In this document: positions 17,202 through 26,447 of the stretch, one piece after another
How positions within the stretch are numbered: the first letter of the stretch is position 1
Layout of the letters: every line of letters starts with the position of its first letter
Assembly (NCBI RefSeq): GCF_001306135.1
Contig: NZ_LGKP01000010.1
Span: 1-64,000, forward strand
From: Herpetosiphon geysericola
GTDB lineage: Bacteria; Chloroflexota; Chloroflexia; Chloroflexales; Herpetosiphonaceae
DNA length: 64,000 nucleotides
Reading direction: 5' to 3'
The notes under the pieces: generated by a model
Databases searched by the model: none
Told to the model about the DNA's origin: nothing
What the model saw: the letters and a program-made list of their open reading frames with translations, nothing else
Translations under genes and position numbers: made by a program

Positions 17202-19517
17202 ATGAAATCAATGACCTCGAAAAAATCCATAGGTTTACTTGGCATCTTAGTCGTAAGCCTATTTGCTTCGATGCTAACTGCCAAAACCCCGCCAGTTCAG
17301 GCTGCGCCAAACGCAGTTGGTTGGGGCACGGCCCAAGTTGTTGCTGCTGGTGCGCTCAAAAATTTGCACAGCGATGTTGCAATCGATAGCAATGGCAAAA
17401 CCCACATTACGTGGATTCGGCTTGCTGCCAGCACATCCGATGAATCGGAAGTGTTGTATACCAATAATGTGGGAGGCACATGGTTAACGCCTTATGTTGT
17501 CAGCGGTAGCGCTGGCCACGGCGCTGATCCATTTGTCTCATTGGCAGTTGAAGGCAATCGCGCCCACTTCATCTTTATCTCATTTAGCGGGCTTGCGGTT
17601 CACCGCTATGTTACTTTCTCTGGCAGCAGTGTTGTGCCAAGCGTGGCAACCAACCTCAGCTCAACCAAGAGCTCAACCCCAGAGATTATTGCTGATAAAA
17701 CTGGCCGTATTCATGCCTTCTGGGGCGATCGCCGCGCAGGCGCTACGGCGCAAATTGTACACCGAATTTGGGCCAATGGCTCATGGGAAGCAAACACCGG
17801 TCGGGTTGTGCGCAACGATGGAACCAACCAAAAATATCCGCGTGCGACCGCAACAGCCGATGGCAATATTCACATGACCTTCCTTGGCGAAAACAAGTTC
17901 CCATACCAAATTTTCAATGGCACCACCTGGGTTTCTGGTGGCAACCTTGATACTGGTAAAACCAAAATTGCTGCCTTGACCTCAAAGGGCAATACGGTTA
18001 TTGCAGTCTATACCTTGGCTCCAACCACGCACATTGTGTATTACAAACAAGGTACCAACGGCAATTGGAGCAATCGGGTGCAATTAAGTAGCGGCTCAAG
18101 CTACGATGAGTTTCCAGCTGTTACCTACAACGAGCAAACTGACCGCGTCTATGCAACTTGGTTGAGTGGGCCAGGCGATACCGCTCAAGCCTTGGTCGCC
18201 CAAGAAATCAATCCTGGCATTACCTTCAATGCAATTCAAAAGATTGATTCAGCCTTGGTTGGCCGTGCATGGCCGCAAATTGATACCCGGGGTGCACGGG
18301 TAACGGTTGTGTGGCACCATCGTACCGTCTCCAGCCAACCATTTAATGTCTATCGCATCGAAGGCAACACTGGCGGCTCCGACCAAATAACGCCTACGCC
18401 ATCGATTACGCCAACCCCAACCCAACCACCAGTTGGCTTTAGCTTGGTACGCAGTAGTGCTAGCCCAAGCACCAACCCTAACGTGACCTTGGCGATTTCC
18501 AACATGATTGGTAATCCCGATCAAATGCGGGTCAGCACCACAGCCTTTACTGCTCAATCAGCAGGTCCAAATTGGGAAGGGCTTAATACCAGCAAAGTTG
18601 TCAACACTGGAGCTGGCTCAAACTCGTGTTTGACAACTGTCTATGTACAGTTGCGCAATAGCAGCAATGGCCAAGTTTCGAATGTCCAGTCAGTAAGCGC
18701 CGTTATCGACACTGGGATTCAAAGCGTACCGCAAATCTATACCATGGAAACGGCTCCCAGTGCTCGCCCAGCCAATTTGACTGAAGCCCAAGTGCAGCCA
18801 TTCGCACCAGATCGGGTTTCGGAAAAATATACCCGCAATATGACCTTCGCCTATACAATTGCCCAAGAAACTGGCGGTTGTTCAGGCATTGCGCGGCATA
18901 AAGCAGGCCCATTTGCAGTCAACGGTTCAAGCTATCCCTATAGCGGCTTCTCTGCCTTCGATAGCTTTGTGACTGGCAACGATAGCAATGGCACAGGCTT
19001 CGAAGAGCAAACGGTTAATGCAACCGTGATTCTGACCGATACGCTTGGCATGCAAAGTGTCATCAGCAAGCAATTTACCTATGATGATGATGCTCCTGTC
19101 TTGAGCGCTGGCGGTAGCATCAGCTTGCCAAATGGTGCAACCACCAACGTCTCAGTTATTCCGTTGACGTTCACCGCAACCGTAACTGACGATGGCTATA
19201 TGAATAGCGCACCAGCAGATAAGCGCTATTGGGGCGTATGGGTCGTCGCAAGCACCAGCACCACCTTGCCAAGCCCGCAAGACTTCTTGCAATATGGCGA
19301 TGTGATTGGCTTGGAAGATGGCGCAACCAGCGTCGACTATGCGCGCTTGGTCAATGCCTTAACTGGCACATCAGCAGGCACCCGTTATGTTCACATCCGC
19401 TTCCTCGATGGAGCAGGCAACTACACCAGCAGCGGTTTGACTTCAGAGGCAATTACCTTGCAAGCAAACTACACTGGTTTGCCAAACTATCTCCCATGGG
19501 TTAGCAAAGCTCCGTAA
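17202..19517 (+). CDS. large secreted protein, propeller-like plus Ig-like region
   Basis: A 771-residue exported protein. The signal peptide (about 1-36) ends in VQAA. Residues about 40-390 contain repeated beta motifs (e.g. KTHITWIRL, GRIHAFWGDRRAG, NIHMTFLGE, RVYATWLSG) typical of sialidase/BNR-like six-bladed propellers. A Thr/Pro linker (ITPTPSITPTPTQPP, about 405) separates a C-terminal part with beta-sandwich, Ig-like character. No sialidase Asp-box is convincing, so enzymatic activity is not claimed. AAGGA precedes the ATG. A terminator follows directly. Confidence 0.78.
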   Translation: MKSMTSKKSIGLLGILVVSLFASMLTAKTPPVQAAPNAVGWGTAQVVAAGALKNLHSDVAIDSNGKTHITWIRLAASTSDESEVLYTNNVGGTWLTPYVVSGSAGHGADPFVSLAVEGNRAHFIFISFSGLAVHRYVTFSGSSVVPSVATNLSSTKSSTPEIIADKTGRIHAFWGDRRAGATAQIVHRIWANGSWEANTGRVVRNDGTNQKYPRATATADGNIHMTFLGENKFPYQIFNGTTWVSGGNLDTGKTKIAALTSKGNTVIAVYTLAPTTHIVYYKQGTNGNWSNRVQLSSGSSYDEFPAVTYNEQTDRVYATWLSGPGDTAQALVAQEINPGITFNAIQKIDSALVGRAWPQIDTRGARVTVVWHHRTVSSQPFNVYRIEGNTGGSDQITPTPSITPTPTQPPVGFSLVRSSASPSTNPNVTLAISNMIGNPDQMRVSTTAFTAQSAGPNWEGLNTSKVVNTGAGSNSCLTTVYVQLRNSSNGQVSNVQSVSAVIDTGIQSVPQIYTMETAPSARPANLTEAQVQPFAPDRVSEKYTRNMTFAYTIAQETGGCSGIARHKAGPFAVNGSSYPYSGFSAFDSFVTGNDSNGTGFEEQTVNATVILTDTLGMQSVISKQFTYDDDAPVLSAGGSISLPNGATTNVSVIPLTFTATVTDDGYMNSAPADKRYWGVWVVASTSTTLPSPQDFLQYGDVIGLEDGATSVDYARLVNALTGTSAGTRYVHIRFLDGAGNYTSSGLTSEAITLQANYTGLPNYLPWVSKAP

Positions 19518-19527
19518 ATCACACCAG

Positions 19528-19560
19528 CAGGGGCAGCCAATGGCTGTCCCTGTTTTGTTT
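19528..19560 (+). terminator. intrinsic terminator
   Basis: A 10-bp stem (AGGGGCAGCC/GGCTGTCCCT, one wobble) with a 3-nt loop is followed by TGTTTTGTTT. It ends the lipoprotein/secreted-protein unit. Confidence 0.75.
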
Positions 19561-19752
19561 AAGAACCACCACCCAACCACCTCAAAGCTTACACAGATCG
19601 CCAAACCTCAGCTTGATTGCGCAAAGTGCGCCACATTTGATCAATAGTGGTACTATTAGCCTGCTTCACGCAAGCTTGATGCTGGCGGAGCACGTTGATC
19701 ATGACGTTTTTCTGCTATTGAGCTATCACATGTATAGCTTTGTAAATGACAT

Positions 19753-20955
19753 ATGCGAATTGCTTATATTGCTTATCCAACCAGTTTGATGCTGGCCTCA
19801 GCCAATGCGATTCAAACTTGGACAACGTTACGCGAATTGCGCCAGCAAGCGCCCAATACGTTGATTATTATCCCGCGCTGGTTGCGTGAACCAAGCCGCT
19901 TCAAAGAGGTCGGAGCAATCCACTTGCAACGTCCAGCAATCGGCAAGCTTTCACGCTTTAAAAAATCGACCTTGTGGTATTACGCTGAGCGCAGTGTGTT
20001 TGCCGCCATGACTGCCGCCGTGGTTGCAGCCCAACGCTGGCGCGGCGAGCCAATCGATGTGGTCTATGTGCGCGAGGTGATTGCCGCTGGCTGGTGGGCC
20101 ACAATTTGGGGGCCGTTGCTCAAGATTCCAGTTATCTACGAGGCCCATGATCTCGAAAGCTGGAACCCTTCGCGAGCCAAAGAAACATGGGTCCAGCCAG
20201 TGCTCAATTTGCTCGATCGCTTGACGCTTGGGCGTAGCGCCGCTGTAGCTTCATTGACCGATGATTTTCGCCAATTGTTGGCGCGTTTGGGCTGGCGCAA
20301 ATCAAGCGATGTGGCCGTCATTCCCGATGCCTTCGATGATTCGCTGTATCAGCCAGCAGATCGCCAACAAGCTCGGGCACAACTTGGGCTGGATGCAACA
20401 GCACCCTTGATTGTCTATGCAGGCATGACTTTCTCCTACCGTGGGCTTGATCGCTTGATTGCGGCCTTTGCTAAGGTACGCCAAACCTTGCCCAATGCTC
20501 AATTGTTGTTCATTGGTGGGCGGCCAGCAGAAATTGCCCAATTCAGTCAGCAGGCCAACGAATTGGGACTGGGCGCAAGTGTACGGTTTCTCGGCGCACT
20601 GCCACAAAAGGCAACTCCAGCCTATTTACACGCCGCCGATGTTTTGGTTATTCCCGATACGGTGACTGATGTAACCGCCTCGCCACTCAAATTATTTGAA
20701 TATTTGGCGGTCGAGCGGGCAGTTGTTTTGCCTAATATTCCAGCCTTGCGCGAAATTTTGCCTGAACAGATCGGCTATTATTTTGAGCGCGGCAATACCC
20801 AAGCCCTAGAGCAAGCCTTGACCGCAGCCTTGACCGATGAGCAGCGCCCGGAGCGCGAGCAAGCAGGCCGCCAATGTGTGCAAGACCACACCTACAAGGC
20901 ACGAGCAGGCAGAATCAAAGCCTTATGTCAGCAGATTAGCCAAACAATGAACTAG
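19753..20955 (+). CDS. glycosyltransferase family 4
   Basis: A 400-residue GT-B glycosyltransferase. The N-terminal domain has VYVREVIAAGWWATIWG and VIYEAHDLESW. The donor domain has VYAGMTFSYRGLDRLI, FIGGRPAE and VIPDTVTDVTASPLKLFEYLAVER, where the E of SPLKLFEYLA occupies the usual acidic signature position. It begins a second glycan sub-operon after a 190-bp spacer in which I see no clear promoter. The next gene starts 33 bp downstream. Confidence 0.86.
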   Translation: MRIAYIAYPTSLMLASANAIQTWTTLRELRQQAPNTLIIIPRWLREPSRFKEVGAIHLQRPAIGKLSRFKKSTLWYYAERSVFAAMTAAVVAAQRWRGEPIDVVYVREVIAAGWWATIWGPLLKIPVIYEAHDLESWNPSRAKETWVQPVLNLLDRLTLGRSAAVASLTDDFRQLLARLGWRKSSDVAVIPDAFDDSLYQPADRQQARAQLGLDATAPLIVYAGMTFSYRGLDRLIAAFAKVRQTLPNAQLLFIGGRPAEIAQFSQQANELGLGASVRFLGALPQKATPAYLHAADVLVIPDTVTDVTASPLKLFEYLAVERAVVLPNIPALREILPEQIGYYFERGNTQALEQALTAALTDEQRPEREQAGRQCVQDHTYKARAGRIKALCQQISQTMN

Positions 20956-20987
20956 CATTATTGCTATTTACACATGATAAGGATTGT

Positions 20988-21767
20988 ATGCATCCCTTAG
21001 ATCAACTTGTTGAAGAGTATGGGCAGACGATGCCCGCCGAGGCCAAGCCAGCCTATTTTCGCTTGCATCGCTACCGTTTTCGGGCCTTGCTGCGCGCCTT
21101 GCCAGCAGCCCCAGCCCGCATCCTCGAAATTGGCACAACCCCTGGGACGTTTACCGGCATTTTGCGCCAAGCAGGCTACCAAGTTGCAGGCATCGATCTG
21201 TTTCCCCAAGATCGGGCGGAGCTTTGGCAAAAACTGAATGTTGAAGTTAAGTTTTGCAACCTTGACGAGCAGCCAATTCCCTATGCCGATGGCGAATTTG
21301 ATGCGGTTGTGTTTTCCGAGGTGATTGAGCACCTTGCTGGCTCGCCGCTCAAGCCACTGGCCGAAATGCTGCGCGTGCTCAAGCCTGGTGGCCGCGTGAT
21401 CATCTCCACGCCCAATCAGTTTTATTTCAAAAGCCGCATGAAAACCGTTGGCGATGTGCTGTTAGCTCGCCCATTTGAATCATTCAAGGAATTTACGCGC
21501 TCGATGCAGCTCGATGGGCCGCAGCGCTACTACAATCATAGCCGCCTCTACACGATGGCCGAATTACGTTGGATGCTTGAAAAGGCTGGTTTCAACGTGG
21601 TCAAGGAATTTTTTGGCGATGCTTGGGAGCGGGTCGGCATCGAAAAAGGCCGGATCTTGCGTCACCCATTGCGGGTTGCGACCAAAGCTGGTTTGTGGCT
21701 GCTGACCAGCCTACGGCCTGAATGGCGTTCGATGCTGCTGATCGTTGGCACAAAGCCCACCAATTGA
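20988..21767 (+). CDS. SAM-dependent class I methyltransferase
   Basis: A 259-residue methyltransferase. Motif I reads RILEIGTTPGTFTGIL near residue 45, then AVVFSEVIEHLAGS and RVLKPGGRVIISTPN. The start at 20988 follows AAGGA; an upstream TTG has no ribosome binding site. Unlike the other two methyltransferases of the locus, the SAM loop is GTTPGT instead of GCG-G, a variation seen in sugar/lipid methyltransferases. It is probably cotranscribed with the flanking glycosyltransferase and membrane protein. Confidence 0.82.
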   Translation: MHPLDQLVEEYGQTMPAEAKPAYFRLHRYRFRALLRALPAAPARILEIGTTPGTFTGILRQAGYQVAGIDLFPQDRAELWQKLNVEVKFCNLDEQPIPYADGEFDAVVFSEVIEHLAGSPLKPLAEMLRVLKPGGRVIISTPNQFYFKSRMKTVGDVLLARPFESFKEFTRSMQLDGPQRYYNHSRLYTMAELRWMLEKAGFNVVKEFFGDAWERVGIEKGRILRHPLRVATKAGLWLLTSLRPEWRSMLLIVGTKPTN

Positions 21768-21783
21768 GGACCAAGGCCCACCT

Positions 21784-23199
21784 ATGAAGCGTCTTTTATC
21801 CCAAGCTGGGCCAGTGGTCATTGTGGCACTCTGGCTGGCCTTGCTGCCAATTAGTTTATTTCGGCTGTATGCTACCGACGAAGTGCAATACTTTGCCTAT
21901 TTGCGCTCAGTCTATTTCGATGGCGATTTGGATTTTGCCAACGAATATGGCTATTTTGCCGATCTCGGTATACAAAAAGGTGATCCTGCGGTCTATAACG
22001 CACTGCTCAAAGATCGTTCAAGTGATCCGCCGCTCAACCCAACCACGGGCTTATATCGCAACGTTGCGCCTGTTGGCTCGGCCATATTATGGTCGCCGTG
22101 GTATGTCGTAAGCGATGGGTTGGTTGGCCTCGGCGTGTTCGGCGACGTGCCGCGCGATGGATTTAGCCAGCCCTATATTATTGCGGTCTGTTTGGCCTCT
22201 GCCTGCTATACGCTCTTTGGCTTATTGCTTTCCTATCGTTTGGCGCGGCGTTGGGTCGGCATGTGGGCAGCCACAATTGCCACATTAAGCATCTGGCTGG
22301 CCTCGCCACTGATCTGGTACACCTATATTCAGGTGCCGTGGTCGCATGGCGCTGGCTTTGCGATGGTAGCCTTGTTTATCACCATGTGGCTTGGCCCTGC
22401 CAATCAGTCCTTGCAAAACCAACAATCGCAGCGTTCATGGCTACGTTGGCTGAGCTTGGCGATTGTTGGCGGCTTGATGACGCTCACTCGCGAGCAGCTT
22501 GGGCTATTTTTGCTCTTGCCTGCGGTCGAAGGCCTGATTGCCTATGCCAGCCTAATTCGCCAAGGCCAATGGCCACAAGTACGCCAACTGTTGGCCAAGC
22601 ACGTCTTTTTTGTGGTGATATTTGCCCTAACATTAATGCCCCAGCTGATCAGCTACAACATTTTGTATGGACAGCCCAAGCCATCGGGCACGGTTTCGGG
22701 CAAATTAAACATCATCAGCTATAAATTTTTCCATACCCTTTTCGACCCACGGCGCGGGGCGTTTATCTGGCATCCGCTGCTGTTGGTTGGCTTGGCGGGC
22801 TTAATTTGGCTCTGGCGCAAGGATCGGCTGATCGCTGGCTTGCTTGGATTAGGTTTGTTTGCTCAAATCTATTTAAATGGCGCGTTTGGCTCGACATGGC
22901 ACTTGCAAGGCTCATTTGGCTTTCGCCGCTTGATCGAATGCACACCAATTTTTATTCTTGGTTTGGCCTTATTGATTGAACGCATTCGCTGGCCCAAGGC
23001 AGCAATTGCCACGCTCGCGCTAATATTTATTTTCTGGAATGGTGGCTTAATCTTCCAAGCAGCAACTGATCGCGAGATTCGCGGGCCAGGTTTGCGTTGG
23101 AGCACAATGCTGGCCGATCAGCTTAAAGTGCCGCAATTGGTTTGGCAAAAAGCCGACCAACTACTATTCAATCGCTGCGAAGTCGTTAAAAACTGCTAA
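21784..23199 (+). CDS. polytopic membrane protein, GT-C-like
   Basis: A 471-residue protein with about ten membrane helices. The first loop holds YATDEVQYFAYLRSVYFDGDLDF, again an acidic pair near the start of a GT-C-like membrane domain, but with the family's detail less clear than in the genes at 10229 and 12433. It closes the glycan locus. The ATG at 21784 lies 17 bp after the methyltransferase stop. Substrate unknown. Confidence 0.72.
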   Translation: MKRLLSQAGPVVIVALWLALLPISLFRLYATDEVQYFAYLRSVYFDGDLDFANEYGYFADLGIQKGDPAVYNALLKDRSSDPPLNPTTGLYRNVAPVGSAILWSPWYVVSDGLVGLGVFGDVPRDGFSQPYIIAVCLASACYTLFGLLLSYRLARRWVGMWAATIATLSIWLASPLIWYTYIQVPWSHGAGFAMVALFITMWLGPANQSLQNQQSQRSWLRWLSLAIVGGLMTLTREQLGLFLLLPAVEGLIAYASLIRQGQWPQVRQLLAKHVFFVVIFALTLMPQLISYNILYGQPKPSGTVSGKLNIISYKFFHTLFDPRRGAFIWHPLLLVGLAGLIWLWRKDRLIAGLLGLGLFAQIYLNGAFGSTWHLQGSFGFRRLIECTPIFILGLALLIERIRWPKAAIATLALIFIFWNGGLIFQAATDREIRGPGLRWSTMLADQLKVPQLVWQKADQLLFNRCEVVKNC

Positions 23200-23290
23200 C
23201 ATCAGGTCGTGATGGGATTCAGTCACGCCACGCTTAGCATATGATACTATCCCAATACCAGATATTTATTCGCAAGTGGGAGCCATACCG

Positions 23291-24316
23291 ATGGAACAAT
23301 ATCGTGTTCCGACCGACCAAGTGCAATTTTCTTGGCGGCGTTTAGATCGCTTTCAAAAATGGGCGATGATTACCACAATTGCTACCTATTTCTTGATTTT
23401 TGTGGGTGGAATTGTGCGGGCCTCAGGTGCAGGCTTGGGCTGCCCCGATTGGCCAAAATGCTTTGGCTATTGGATTCCGCCTGCTAGCGCAGACATGATT
23501 GCCCAGCATGGCTTCGATGCGAGCCAATTCAACCCAACCTTGATGTGGATCGAATATATCAACCGTTTGATTGGGATGTTGATTGGCTTCTTCTTGTTGA
23601 TCACCACCTACCTGATGTTGCGCCACTACCGCAAATCCAAACGGGTGTTTTGGTCGATTCTTGGCGCATTGGCCTTGACCTTGTTCCAAGGCTGGCTTGG
23701 CGGCAAAGTCGTGCACCTCGAACTCGAAGGCTGGATCGTGACTTTGCACATGGTTTTGGCTTTGGTGATTGTGGGCTTGTTGTTGTATGCAACGGTTTGT
23801 GCCTTCTTCCCCAATGGGCGGCCAATCGCCAATGTGCCAGCCGATCGCCGCACCGTAGCACGCTGGGGCCAAGTCTTGGTTGGCTTTGGCTTGGTGCAAT
23901 TGACCTTAGGGGCATTGGTACGCGGCCATATCGACGATGTTAGCTCAAAGATGAACATTCCGCGCAGCGATTGGGTCTCGCAGGTGGGCATCACCGACCC
24001 ATTGCATCGCACTGGAGCACTGATTTTTACCATTGCAATTTTGGCTGCGACCTATGCAATTGTGCATAATCGCAACTTGCACCCATGGATTCATCGTACC
24101 GCTTGGATTGCCAGCGGTTTGGTGTTGACCCAAGTTGCAGCGGGCATCGGCTTGGCCTATGGGGCTTTGCCACCACCGTTGCAAGCAATTCACCTGATTG
24201 TTGGCTCGCTGCTGATTGGCTGCTTGATGACCTTGGTCTTACTGGCTTATCGCTTGCCCGTAAACGCAAAAACAAGCAACGAAGCCTTTGTACAAGTGGC
24301 CGAAGCCAGTCATTAA
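23291..24316 (+). CDS. ctaA: heme A synthase
   Basis: A 341-residue CtaA/COX15 protein. It oxidises the C8 methyl of heme O to a formyl group, giving heme A for aa3-type oxidases, in the cytoplasmic membrane. Eight helices are predicted. The hallmark VRASGAGLGCPDWPKCFG near residue 45 contains the extracellular Cys pair; haem-ligand His residues are visible in LHMVLALV, DPLHRTGAL and AIHLIVGS. The first ligand position reads EYINRLIG, with Asn instead of the His of the Bacillus type; this variant is also found in actinobacterial CtaA. The start at 23291 has GGGAG upstream. No oxidase genes are adjacent. Confidence 0.92.
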   Translation: MEQYRVPTDQVQFSWRRLDRFQKWAMITTIATYFLIFVGGIVRASGAGLGCPDWPKCFGYWIPPASADMIAQHGFDASQFNPTLMWIEYINRLIGMLIGFFLLITTYLMLRHYRKSKRVFWSILGALALTLFQGWLGGKVVHLELEGWIVTLHMVLALVIVGLLLYATVCAFFPNGRPIANVPADRRTVARWGQVLVGFGLVQLTLGALVRGHIDDVSSKMNIPRSDWVSQVGITDPLHRTGALIFTIAILAATYAIVHNRNLHPWIHRTAWIASGLVLTQVAAGIGLAYGALPPPLQAIHLIVGSLLIGCLMTLVLLAYRLPVNAKTSNEAFVQVAEASH

Positions 24317-24336
24317 CCTAAAATATTGGTGATTCA

Positions 24337-24364
24337 AAGGCACGCTTCGGCGTGTCTTTTTTGG
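24337..24364 (+). terminator. intrinsic terminator with UUCG tetraloop
   Basis: A 9-bp stem AAGGCACGC/GCGTGTCTT (one wobble) closed by TTCG is followed by a T-run. It terminates ctaA. Confidence 0.8.
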
Positions 24365-24515
24365 AGCCTGCTTTATCATCAGAACCACATAATGGACTAT
24401 TGAGCCTGCTGGCATATCGCTTGCCTGTAAGCTCACATATAATTAAGCATTTGCCCAAGTTAATTGCAACCCTGGGACGCTTCGGCGGGTTTATTGGGCA
24501 TGATGGAGGATGTTG

Positions 24516-25190
24516 ATGCAAGATTTACGCGCCAAAGCCGAGCTAGTCTATCGCGAGTTAGTTGCGTTGCATGGCTTTCAGCAACTTGTGCCCCGCCGCG
24601 AACCGATGCATGAACTCATTTCGACGATGCTTTCGCACCAAACCACCGAGGCCAACGAAGAGCGCGGCTACCAAAATCTGCGCGCAACCTTCCCAACCTG
24701 GGAAGCGGTGATTGCAGCACCAGTCGAAGCCGTAGCCGAAGCGATTAAGCCCGCCAATTATGCTCCAGCCAAAGCCAAAAATATCCAAGCAGCCTTGGCC
24801 ACAATTTTGGCCGAGCGCGGCGAAATATCAATCGATTTTCTGGCTGAGCGTTCGACTGAAGAAGGCATGGCTTGGCTCACCTTGTTGCGCGGCGTTGGCC
24901 CCAAAACTGCCTCATTGGTGCTGCTATTTTGTTTTAGCAAACCGATTTTGCCCGTCGATACCCATGTGCATCGCGTGAGCCAGCGCTTGGGCTTGGTCAA
25001 TGCCAAAACGCCCACCGAAGCTCACGAAATTCTTTGGGAAATGCTGCCCCACGATGCAGAATGGCTGTTTAATTATCACGTTGCGCTATTACGCCATGGC
25101 CAACGCATCTGTTTATTCAAAAACCCACGTTGCAACCAATGCCCGCTCACCGAGCACTGTTTGTGGTATGCGGCTCATCGGGCCGAGTAA
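24516..25190 (+). CDS. nth: endonuclease III-like DNA glycosylase/AP lyase
   Basis: A 224-residue HhH-GPD protein of base excision repair that removes oxidised pyrimidines. The helix-hairpin-helix reads LLRGVGPKTASLVLLF, followed by PVDTHVHRVSQRLGL with the catalytic Asp; the usual catalytic Lys lies within the HhH (GPKTA). The C-terminal 4Fe-4S loop is C-x6-C-x2-C-x5-C (CLFKNPRCNQCPLTEHC). GGAGG at 24505 favours the ATG at 24516 over 24510. Its 3' end overlaps the convergent fic gene by 44 bp. Confidence 0.9.
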   Translation: MQDLRAKAELVYRELVALHGFQQLVPRREPMHELISTMLSHQTTEANEERGYQNLRATFPTWEAVIAAPVEAVAEAIKPANYAPAKAKNIQAALATILAERGEISIDFLAERSTEEGMAWLTLLRGVGPKTASLVLLFCFSKPILPVDTHVHRVSQRLGLVNAKTPTEAHEILWEMLPHDAEWLFNYHVALLRHGQRICLFKNPRCNQCPLTEHCLWYAAHRAE

Positions 25191-26229
25191 TGTTGCGCCA
25201 ACGGGCACTTGGCCCACGCCCAAGCGGCTCGACGCGCCCAGCAGCTTTTTCTGCTTGCAAAATTTTGCGAATTAAATCGCGGCTCACATGTGGGCAGGCC
25301 TCCTCAAGATCTTTGATCGAAAAATCACGCTGAAATGTAGCAATTGTGTGCAATACCAAGTTTGTCTTAGCGCCATGGGCATTTAGTTGATTATCGGTAC
25401 GAAGCTCAAACTCACGATAAGCGGCGGTTAAAATCCCTAGAAAATATTCAGTCCACGGCAAGAGATTATGTTGAGCATCGTGCCAACCCTGCGAAGAACG
25501 ATATAAAGTATCATAATATGATTCTTTGGTATCTTCGATGAGCTTTTCAAGACTAATATAACGGCCAACTTCATAGCCAGCCTGATACAAGAGCAATAAT
25601 GTTAGCAAGCGAGCCATGCGTCCATTGCCATCTTGAAATGGATGGATACAGAGGAAATCTAAAATAAATGCTGGAATCAATAACAATGGCTCAATTTCTT
25701 CACGCTGGCATTCTTGCTTGAATAAACTAACCAAATGCTGCATCGCGTGGTCGGTCGCATAGGCTGCTACAGGTTGAAAGCGCACAAATTGTTGACCATC
25801 AGTACGAGTTTCAGAAATTGTATTATCAACGCGCTTCCAATAGCCACCACCACTAGGCAGATAACGAAACATATCACGGTGTAATTGCAGAATAATATTC
25901 GAGGTTAAATCAATATCTGCATGATTGATGTGGATCGTATTCAGCACGTCGCGATAGCCCAAAATCTCCTGTTCAGAGCGATTGTTGGGCATGGTTTTTT
26001 GCTCAACCAAAGCCTTAATCCGATCCAAAGGCACGGTAATACCTTCGATCCGATTCGATGATTCGGTACTTTGAATTAGGGCATTTTGCCATAAGTTATG
26101 TAACACTTGCGGTTGTCGCTGACGATAAAGTCCTTCCATACCTTTATATTCACGAATCCGCCCAATACTCCGAATAAGCCCATGAGAAACATTGAAACCA
26201 GCTAGAAATTGATCCTCAAACGATTTCAT
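25147..26229 (-). CDS. Fic/DOC family protein (class II-type inhibitory motif)
   Basis: A 360-residue Fic enzyme. The catalytic loop HPFQDGNGR lies near residues 198-206 and is intact (H-P-F-x-D-G-N-G-R), so AMP or another NMP could be transferred to a protein hydroxyl. An inhibitory helix motif S-N-R-I-E-G near residue 60 fits the class II pattern, in which the antitoxin-like helix is part of the same chain; no separate antitoxin gene is present. The C-terminal ~70 residues look like a winged helix (FSIKDLEEACPHVSRDLIRKIL), as in many Fic_N-Fic-HTH proteins. GGAGT favours the second ATG (26229). The upstream DNA is AT-rich and highly repetitive. Target unknown. Confidence 0.88.
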   Translation of the reverse strand: MKSFEDQFLAGFNVSHGLIRSIGRIREYKGMEGLYRQRQPQVLHNLWQNALIQSTESSNRIEGITVPLDRIKALVEQKTMPNNRSEQEILGYRDVLNTIHINHADIDLTSNIILQLHRDMFRYLPSGGGYWKRVDNTISETRTDGQQFVRFQPVAAYATDHAMQHLVSLFKQECQREEIEPLLLIPAFILDFLCIHPFQDGNGRMARLLTLLLLYQAGYEVGRYISLEKLIEDTKESYYDTLYRSSQGWHDAQHNLLPWTEYFLGILTAAYREFELRTDNQLNAHGAKTNLVLHTIATFQRDFSIKDLEEACPHVSRDLIRKILQAEKAAGRVEPLGRGPSARWRNITRPDEPHTTNSAR

Positions 26230-26268
26230 CATTACTCCAAATCGATCAATTGGAGCTTATTGTAGCAT

Positions 26269-26447
26269 AAATAGGTAATATAATTAAGATTATATATGTA
26301 TAAATATCATACTTTTACCTATATATAAGCTACTTTACCTTTATAATTTGGCCTTTGGTTGCGCTTGGTGAGATAAATCAAAACCTTTATATAGGTAAAA
26401 GGAGCAATCTTTTACCTATATATAAGCTACTTTACCTATATAATTCC
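26269..26447. repeat. AT-rich regulatory region with six TTTACCT-type sites
   Basis: A 36-37-bp direct repeat with one mismatch occurs at 26312-26347 and 26409-26444, 97 bp apart. Each copy holds two TTTACCT cores about 20 bp apart. Two more copies in the opposite orientation (ATAGGTAA) lie at 26271-26278 and 26391-26398. The stretch is far richer in A+T than its neighbours. It lies upstream of fic (minus) and downstream of the hydrolase terminator. The pattern fits cooperative binding of a transcription factor, possibly the Fic protein's own winged helix. Confidence 0.7.

Noticed and set aside
17202-19517. Sialidase call for the large secreted protein
   Set aside because: Propeller-like strands are visible, but Asp-box motifs and the catalytic Arg triad could not be identified.
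19561-19752. Search for a tRNA or promoter in the spacer before the glycosyltransferase
   Set aside because: No T-loop, acceptor stem or convincing -35/-10 pair could be found.
23545-23600. Loss of a catalytic His in CtaA (EYINRL)
   Set aside because: Asn at this place is a normal variant in other bacterial CtaA proteins, and the other ligands and the Cys pair are present.
25147-26229. Fic as part of a two-gene toxin-antitoxin module
   Set aside because: No small antitoxin gene is adjacent; the inhibitory motif lies in the same chain, so a stand-alone class II Fic is the better reading.
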